Shown: one piece after another, positions 6,449 through 10,887 of the stretch | Position numbering within the stretch: the first letter of the stretch is position 1 | Layout: each line of letters starts with the position of its first letter | Origin: an uncultured Porphyromonadaceae bacterium | GTDB lineage: Bacteria > Bacteroidota > Bacteroidia > Bacteroidales > Muribaculaceae | NCBI GenBank assembly: GCA_946183895.1 | Contig: CAMHDX010000012.1 | Span: 1 to 10,887, forward strand | Length of the DNA: 10,887 nucleotides | Direction: 5' to 3' | Made by a program: the position numbers and the translations under genes | Notes under the pieces: model-generated | What the model was told of the DNA's origin: nothing | The model's database searches: none | Seen by the model: the letters and a program-made list of their open reading frames with translations, nothing else

Positions 6449-6490
6449 GGGATAACAAGCAGCAAGTCTGCAAGTTATCCCTTATTTTTT
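6449..6490 (+). terminator. Rho-independent terminator after tRNA-Pro
   Basis: GGGATAAC (6449-6456) pairs with GTTATCCC (6474-6481). An inner GCAG/CTGC stem sits around CAAGT, and the tail is TTATTTTTT. The T-tract serves the plus strand, ending tRNA transcription before it enters the convergent regulator gene whose stop is at 6499. On the minus strand the hairpin has no U-tail. Confidence 0.85.
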
Positions 6491-6498
6491 GTTTTACA

Positions 6499-7215
6499 TT
6501 AGCGCTTGTCGATGTAGGCTTGGAACGCCGCCTTGTAGCTATCGCCAACGGGGATGTAGACATCATCAATGCCGATGCGACCGCGCTCCACGTCGCGAAT
6601 CTTAGCCAGGTTGACGATGTAGCTGCGGTGCACACGCATGAATCGCGAGGCGGGCAGCTGCTCCTCAAGGGCCTTCATGCTCATGAGCGTGAGCACAGGC
6701 CGCGGCTGGTCGTCGGTATAGATTTTGACATAGTCCTTGAGGCCCTCAATGTAGCGGATGTTGTCGAGCAAAATCTGCACCAACTTGTACTCGCTCTTGA
6801 CAAAGATGCTCTCGGGAGGCGGCGCGGCAGCAGCCTGTTGACGCTCCCACACCATGGTGAACCACTGCAGTGCACGATTGCAAGCCTCCAGGAAGGTCGA
6901 GTAACTGATGGGCTTGAGCAGGTAGTCAATGGCGCCGACCCTGAATCCCATGGTGGCATACTGGTCAAAGGCGGTGGTAAACACCACCCGCGTGGTCTCG
7001 GGCAACATGCGGCTGAGCTCCATGCCGCTGAGCTGCGGCATCTGGATGTCGAGAAACAGCAAGTCGATTTGCTGCTTACTCACCCCGTCAAGGGCGTCGG
7101 TCGCGTTGGAGTACTTTCCCACCAACTCAAGAAACGGGATGCGCGCCACATAGCTGGCGAGCAACTCGACGGCCAGAGGCTCGTCGTCAACTATGGCACA
7201 ACGTATTGTAGGCAT
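6499..7215 (-). CDS. LytTR-family response regulator
   Basis: This 238-residue cytosolic protein is the output of a two-component system. Residues 1-120 form a receiver domain: the acidic pair D10-D11, the phosphoacceptor D56 in FLDIQMP, T81 in VVFTTAFDQYA, and K101 in DYLLKPIS. A Pro/Ala-rich linker (about 127-135) leads to a LytTR DNA-binding domain (about 138-237). Its marks are FVKSEYKLVQILLDNIRYIEGLKDYVKI and RFMRVHRSYIVNL. LytTR domains bind promoter repeats through beta strands. The gene is last in the leftward operon and its ATG is 2 bases after the kinase stop. The kinase is therefore its likely partner and the upstream transporter its likely target (inference). It is commonly annotated as LytR/AlgR family. 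Confidence 0.95.
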   Translation of the reverse strand: MPTIRCAIVDDEPLAVELLASYVARIPFLELVGKYSNATDALDGVSKQQIDLLFLDIQMPQLSGMELSRMLPETTRVVFTTAFDQYATMGFRVGAIDYLLKPISYSTFLEACNRALQWFTMVWERQQAAAAPPPESIFVKSEYKLVQILLDNIRYIEGLKDYVKIYTDDQPRPVLTLMSMKALEEQLPASRFMRVHRSYIVNLAKIRDVERGRIGIDDVYIPVGDSYKAAFQAYIDKR

Positions 7216-7217
7216 GG

Positions 7218-8261
7218 TTAAGTTGTCTGAATGGTAATTGTTGAATAATAAGTGGCGCCATCATCGCTCACCCCCTTGACCCAGTTGAAGCGGTCGGGGT
7301 ACATCAGCTCCAGGCGCTTAGCCACCTGTTCCAGTCCGATGCCCGAGCCACTCTTGTCACCTTGCTTGTCCTTGGGGTGATTAGAGTTCTTGATGTCGCA
7401 AATCACATTGTCGCCGTCGCGCTTGACGGTGATTGAGATGAATCCGTTGCCGCTGGCGCTGATGCCGTGCTTGAAGGCATTCTCAACCAGCGAGATGAAG
7501 ATGAGCGGCGCGATGGGCGTCATGTCCTTGTCGTCAATGTCGATGTGCTCTTCAAGCGTGACGGCACTGGTCAGGCGAATCTTCATCAACGCCACATAGT
7601 CGCGCATGAACGCCGCCTCCTTGCACAGCGGCACAAACGGCTGGCTATTGTCGTACAGCACATGTCGCAGCAGCCGGCTCAACTCCTCGACGGCAACCTG
7701 CGCCTTGACCGTGTCGAAGGCAATCAAGGCATAGATGTTGTTGAGCGTATTGAGCAGGAAGTGCGGGTTGAGCTGGTTGCGCAGGTTGGTGAGCTCAGCC
7801 TCAGTGCGGCGCTGCACAGCCTCGCGACGCGCCTGCTCGGCGTCGTGGTAGCGCCCGGTCATGCGCACGGCGATGCTCAGGCCCACCACCAGCATGAGCA
7901 TAATCGTATTATAGAAATACATCGGGTTGATGGCGCCGGGCGGGCGGCGGTGCGGACGCTCGCTCACGCCGGGCAGCAGGCTGTTGGCAAGGTGCCACCA
8001 CTGATGCATGAATACCAGCGCAAGGACCACCAGCAACAAGTTGGTCAAATAGAACGACACACGCTTGTCCTTGAAGTACAATCGCGGAATGAGCACGGCA
8101 TAGTTGAGATAGAACAGCGCCATGCAAGCCACGGGCGAGCCCAGCGAGCGGATAAACCGGTCACGCATCAACTCGCTGCCATCGTTGGGCGACACGAAAA
8201 ACAGCGGAAACAAAATGATTACCGCCCAGCACAACACGTGAATCAGGTACTCTCTTTTCAT
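7218..8261 (-). CDS. LytS/YehU-type sensor histidine kinase
   Basis: The protein (347 aa from the ATG at 8261) is an inner-membrane sensor kinase. The N-terminal part has about four hydrophobic segments (near residues 6-24, 42-60, 70-88 and 115-133) and no recognisable large periplasmic sensor domain. The cytosolic part has the His_kinase signature NQLNPHFLLNTLNNIYAL with phosphoacceptor H167. ATP-binding motifs are ENAFKHG (260-266) and GSGIGL (305-310). A GTG one codon upstream is possible. I prefer the ATG because it overlaps the permease stop as TGATG, a classic coupling arrangement. With membrane loops this small, this type may sense membrane state or receive signal through the transporter (inference). 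It is partner to the LytTR regulator 2 bases downstream. Confidence 0.94.
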   Translation of the reverse strand: MKREYLIHVLCWAVIILFPLFFVSPNDGSELMRDRFIRSLGSPVACMALFYLNYAVLIPRLYFKDKRVSFYLTNLLLVVLALVFMHQWWHLANSLLPGVSERPHRRPPGAINPMYFYNTIMLMLVVGLSIAVRMTGRYHDAEQARREAVQRRTEAELTNLRNQLNPHFLLNTLNNIYALIAFDTVKAQVAVEELSRLLRHVLYDNSQPFVPLCKEAAFMRDYVALMKIRLTSAVTLEEHIDIDDKDMTPIAPLIFISLVENAFKHGISASGNGFISITVKRDGDNVICDIKNSNHPKDKQGDKSGSGIGLEQVAKRLELMYPDRFNWVKGVSDDGATYYSTITIQTT

Positions 8262-9484
8262 CACTCGTAACGTATTGCCTCAATCGGGTCGAGGTTGGCA
8301 GCCTTCTTGGCGGGATACCACCCGAAGAAGACGCCGGTGAATGTACACACAGCAAAACTCAGCACCACAGTCCAAGCCTCGACCGTTACCGGCCAACCGG
8401 ACAGAACCGCGATCAACTCACTGATGGTAATGCCGATAATAACACCTATCAAGCCACCGGTGACACTGATCATGATAGACTCGATGAGGAACTGGCTGAG
8501 GATGTCAATGCCACGCGCGCCCACACTCATGCGCAAGCCAATCTCGCGGGTGCGCTCGGTCACACTGACATACATGATGTTCATGATGCCGATGCCGCCC
8601 ACAATGAGCGAGATGCCAGCCACACAGCCCAGCAGCGCGGTCAACATGCCCATGGTGCTGTTCATCATCGAGCTGAGCTCCTCCTGCGAGCGGATTGAGA
8701 AGTTGTCATCGTCACCATCGCCCAACTTGTGGTTTTGGCGCAAGATGGAGCGGATGTCCTTGATGGCAAGGTCGGTCATGCCCTCGGTGATGGCGCTGGC
8801 ATAGATGCCCTGCAGGTAGGTTTGAGCCAGGATGCGCTTCATCACCGTGGAGTACGGCATGAGCACGATGTTGTCCTGGTCCATGCCCATCGAGTTGTAG
8901 CCCTTGCTCTTGAGCACACCCACGACGCGCACCGGCATCTTGTTGAAGCGGATTACCTGCCCCACGGGGTTGGCGCCTGACGGGAACAGGTTGTCGACAA
9001 TGGTCTTGCCGATGACACACACCTTGGCGCCCGACTTGATGTCCGCCTCGGTGAACATGTCGCCCTGCTCAACCTGCAGCTGGCGGATGGTCAGATAGCC
9101 GCGGCTGACGCCGGTGACACTGGTTTGATAGTTGTTGTTGCCGGCAATCAGCTGCCCGCCGCTACTCACATTGGGGCTCACCGCCGCGAGGTACTTAGCC
9201 TCGTTGCACAGGCTGTTGTAGTCGTCGAGGGTGAGGGTCTGCATCTCGTCGGCGCTCATGCGAGCCCCGCCCGGCCCGCGGTCAGCGCCCGGGTGAATCA
9301 TGATCATGTTCGAGCCCATCTCGGCGATGTTCTGCTGGATGCTCAGCTTGGAACCCTGGCCGATGGCGAGCATCGTGATCACGCTGCCCACACCGATGAT
9401 GATGCCCAGCATGGTGAGGAAGCTGCGCGTCTTGTTGCCGGCAATGGCGCGGATGGCGATTTTAAACAGGTTGAGTATATTCAT
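8261..9484 (-). CDS. MacB/FtsX-type ABC transporter permease
   Basis: This inner-membrane protein (407 aa) has the MacB layout without a fused ATPase. There is one transmembrane helix near residues 22-42 (SFLTMLGIIIGVGSVITMLA), a large periplasmic domain (about 43-280, MacB_PCD type), then three C-terminal helices near 281-305, 334-357 and 368-390. Cytosolic landmarks of the family are EIGLRMSVGAR (314-324) and the C-terminal WYPAKKAANLDPIEAIRYE. MacB-type proteins work as mechanotransmitters moving substrate from periplasm through a TolC-like duct rather than pumping across the inner membrane. Its start is 2 bases after the ATPase stop, and its TGA shares a base with the kinase ATG. Substrate cannot be told from the sequence; peptides, lipoproteins or antibiotics are family possibilities. 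Confidence 0.95.
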   Translation of the reverse strand: MNILNLFKIAIRAIAGNKTRSFLTMLGIIIGVGSVITMLAIGQGSKLSIQQNIAEMGSNMIMIHPGADRGPGGARMSADEMQTLTLDDYNSLCNEAKYLAAVSPNVSSGGQLIAGNNNYQTSVTGVSRGYLTIRQLQVEQGDMFTEADIKSGAKVCVIGKTIVDNLFPSGANPVGQVIRFNKMPVRVVGVLKSKGYNSMGMDQDNIVLMPYSTVMKRILAQTYLQGIYASAITEGMTDLAIKDIRSILRQNHKLGDGDDDNFSIRSQEELSSMMNSTMGMLTALLGCVAGISLIVGGIGIMNIMYVSVTERTREIGLRMSVGARGIDILSQFLIESIMISVTGGLIGVIIGITISELIAVLSGWPVTVEAWTVVLSFAVCTFTGVFFGWYPAKKAANLDPIEAIRYE

Positions 9485-9486
9485 TG

Positions 9487-10230
9487 CTAATCGTCGTCGT
9501 TAACCGGCAGCGCCGCCAAGCGCTCGGCGGCGTTGAGGATATTATTGTTGACAATATCATCGCGCACCTTGCCGTCGCGCAACACGATGTTGCGGCTGCT
9601 GTACTGCGCGATCTCGGGATTGTGGGTCACAAAGATGATAGTGCGCCCCTCGGCATGCAACTTCTGGAAGAGCACGAGAATCTCGAACGAGGTGCGCGTG
9701 TCGAGGTTGCCGGTCGCCTCGTCGGCAAGGATGACAGCGGGGTCGTTGACCAGGGCGCGCGCGATGGCGACACGCTGCATCTGACCGCCGCTCATCTGGT
9801 TGCTCTTGTGGTTGAGGCGATCGCCCAGCCCCACGCGTTGCAGGGCGGTGACGGCGCGCTCGCGGCGCTCGGTGGCGCCCACACTGCTATTGTACATCAG
9901 TGGCAACTCCACGTTCTCGACAGCCGTCGTCTTGGGCAGCAGGTTGTAGTTCTGGAACACAAAGCCGATCTTGCGGTTGCGCAGGGCGGCGCGCGCGTTC
10001 TTGCTCATGGTGCGCACCGGCGTGCCGTCCAGCAGATACTCGCCGCTGGTGGGCGTGTCCAGGCAGCCCAAGATGTTGAGTAGGGTACTCTTGCCGCTGC
10101 CGCTGGTGCCCATGATGGTGACAAACTCGCCCTCGCTGATGGCAAAGGACACGCCACGCAAGGCATGGACGACCTCCTCGCCGACCACAAAGTCGCGGCG
10201 AATGTTGTCAAGACGAATAATCTCTTTCAT
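9487..10230 (-). CDS. ABC transporter ATP-binding protein (MacB/LolD-like)
   Basis: The protein (247 aa) is the cytosolic motor of the pump. It has Walker A GTSGSGKST (41-49), the Q-loop Q93 in VFQNYNLLPK, the signature MSGGQMQRVAIARAL (146-160), Walker B VILADEATGNLD (166-177) and the switch His H203 in FVTHNPE. MGTSGSGKST, QNYNLLP and DEATGNLD are typical of the MacB/LolD/FtsE subgroup that pairs with FtsX-like permeases. The last 30 residues are an acidic, poorly conserved tail (LPVNDDD). Its ATG overlaps the adaptor stop as ATGA and its stop is 2 bases from the permease start, so the three proteins should be made together. Confidence 0.96.
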   Translation of the reverse strand: MKEIIRLDNIRRDFVVGEEVVHALRGVSFAISEGEFVTIMGTSGSGKSTLLNILGCLDTPTSGEYLLDGTPVRTMSKNARAALRNRKIGFVFQNYNLLPKTTAVENVELPLMYNSSVGATERRERAVTALQRVGLGDRLNHKSNQMSGGQMQRVAIARALVNDPAVILADEATGNLDTRTSFEILVLFQKLHAEGRTIIFVTHNPEIAQYSSRNIVLRDGKVRDDIVNNNILNAAERLAALPVNDDD

Positions 10231-10887
10231 TTCTTGGAGTTGCTATCGGTCTTGCGGTTGCGCGGTCCGGGCATGAACGGTGAGCCACCCGAGGCACTCT
10301 TGTCATCGCCCGCCTCATTAAAGTTGACATCGGTCACGACCGTCGTCCCCTCGTCAATGCCGCCGGTGATGGCAGTGTGAATACCATCGGTCATGCCGGT
10401 GGTCACCGCGTGTGCCTTGAAGGTCTTGCCGTCGAGCGTCCACAACTTGTGCTCACTCTCAACGTCCTCAATGATGTACTCCTCGCCGACAATCTGAGGC
10501 TCGGGAGTGAAGCGCAACGCCTTGTTGCTCACGGCAAGGGCGTCATTGACCTCAAGGGTGTAGATAGTGACATTGGCGGTGAGGCCCGGCTTGAGCTTGA
10601 GGTCGGTGTTGGGGGCGCTGATTACCACCTGATAGGTCACGACGTTGTTGGTAGTGGTCGCCTTTTGCCGCACCTGGGTCACCGAGCCGTTGAACACGTC
10701 GTCGGGGTAGGCGTCGACAAGGAAGGTGACGCGCTGGCCCTCGCGCACGCTGCCGATGTCAGCCTCGTCAACGTTGGCGATGACACGCATGTCGCTCAGG
10801 TCCTTGGCGATGGTGAACAGCGTGGGGGTGTTGAGCGACGAGGCGACCGTTTGACCCACCTCGACCTCCTTGCTGATGACAACGCCG
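10227..10887 (-). CDS. Periplasmic adaptor (membrane fusion) protein, MacA/HlyD-like, 5' end outside window
   Basis: The reading frame is open to the window edge, giving the last 219 residues of an RND/MacA-type adaptor that links the inner-membrane permease to an outer-membrane channel. Visible parts include the end of the lipoyl-like domain (KEVEVGQTVASSLNTPTLF), the beta-barrel domain (IANVDEADIGSVREGQRVTF, QVRQKATTTNNVVTYQV), LKPGLTANVTIYT, and a membrane-proximal domain. A disordered tail rich in Gly, Pro, Ser and Lys ends DSNSKK. The GTG at 10859 (VGQTV) is an internal Val, not a start, because the frame and the homology continue upstream. The missing N-terminus would hold the signal or lipid anchor and the coiled coil. 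The stop overlaps the ATPase start by four bases. Confidence 0.93.
   Translation of the reverse strand, partial: GVVISKEVEVGQTVASSLNTPTLFTIAKDLSDMRVIANVDEADIGSVREGQRVTFLVDAYPDDVFNGSVTQVRQKATTTNNVVTYQVVISAPNTDLKLKPGLTANVTIYTLEVNDALAVSNKALRFTPEPQIVGEEYIIEDVESEHKLWTLDGKTFKAHAVTTGMTDGIHTAITGGIDEGTTVVTDVNFNEAGDDKSASGGSPFMPGPRNRKTDSNSKK

Noticed and set aside
6449..6490. Shared bidirectional terminator for the leftward operon
   Set aside because: The hairpin would serve either strand, but on the minus strand it is followed by CTGTCGGG, without a U-tract. I assign it only to the tRNA.
6319..7221. 300-codon plus-strand open frame
   Set aside because: It runs through the tRNA-Pro gene and its terminator and is then antisense to the well-supported LytTR regulator. 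It is a by-product of GC-rich codon use.
7467..8270. 267-codon plus-strand open frame
   Set aside because: It is antisense to the histidine kinase, rich in His, Gln, Arg and Val as expected for a shadow frame, and has no recognisable motif or promoter.
9484..10083. 199-codon plus-strand open frame
   Set aside because: It is antisense to the ABC ATPase, whose Walker and signature motifs are all intact. The frame has no domain or start signals.
1..10887. CRISPR array, insertion sequence, prophage or toxin-antitoxin island
   Set aside because: No spaced direct-repeat array, transposase, integrase, terminal inverted repeats or paired small toxin-antitoxin genes are visible. The gene content is mostly housekeeping plus a common transporter operon.

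Overview
The window looks like a chromosomal segment from a GC-rich member of the Bacteroidales, probably a gut lineage (Muribaculaceae- or Prevotella-like; the family is inference). Four points support this: promoters of the Bacteroidetes TTG-N20-TAnnTTTG type in front of several genes, start codons without Shine-Dalgarno sequences, a topoisomerase IV subunit B - coaD neighbourhood, and a MacAB-type transporter joined to a LytS/LytTR regulator pair. I see no phage, insertion sequence or CRISPR array.

Layout. Bases 5-796 (+) encode glucosamine-6-phosphate deaminase, nagB. A 17-bp hairpin separates it from a convergent zinc-less sirtuin (870-1562, -). An AT-rich stretch of 391 bp then carries the sirtuin promoter and a promoter for a 68-residue Ala/Val-rich lipoprotein (1954-2160, +). 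After two terminator-like hairpins comes a rightward block: parE (2385-4288, broken), coaD (4266-4772) and a secreted CotH-like protein with a C-terminal dockerin-type repeat (4807-6198). A tRNA-Pro(CGG) with its own promoter and terminator follows (6367-6440). The rest, 6499-10887, is one leftward operon with almost no spacing: a periplasmic adaptor (5' end outside the window), an ABC ATPase, a MacB/FtsX permease, a LytS-type histidine kinase and a LytTR response regulator.

How the genes work together. The leftward operon is a self-contained export-plus-sensing unit. The adaptor, ATPase and permease form a tripartite pump, presumably with a TolC-like outer-membrane protein encoded upstream of the window. 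The kinase and regulator, translationally coupled to the permease, probably control it. The nagB, parE and coaD genes are housekeeping functions: amino-sugar catabolism, chromosome decatenation and coenzyme A synthesis.

The strongest anomaly is in parE. A perfect 21-bp inverted repeat (3998-4018 and 4050-4070) sits where the reading frame breaks and a conserved stretch is shortened. This looks like a template-switch event, either a real mutation or an assembly artefact. The other points are smaller: the T-ending codon use and repeats of the small lipoprotein, an altered acyl-pocket motif in the sirtuin, two A-C mismatches in the tRNA, and the CotH plus dockerin architecture. I found no convincing wholly new biological system.
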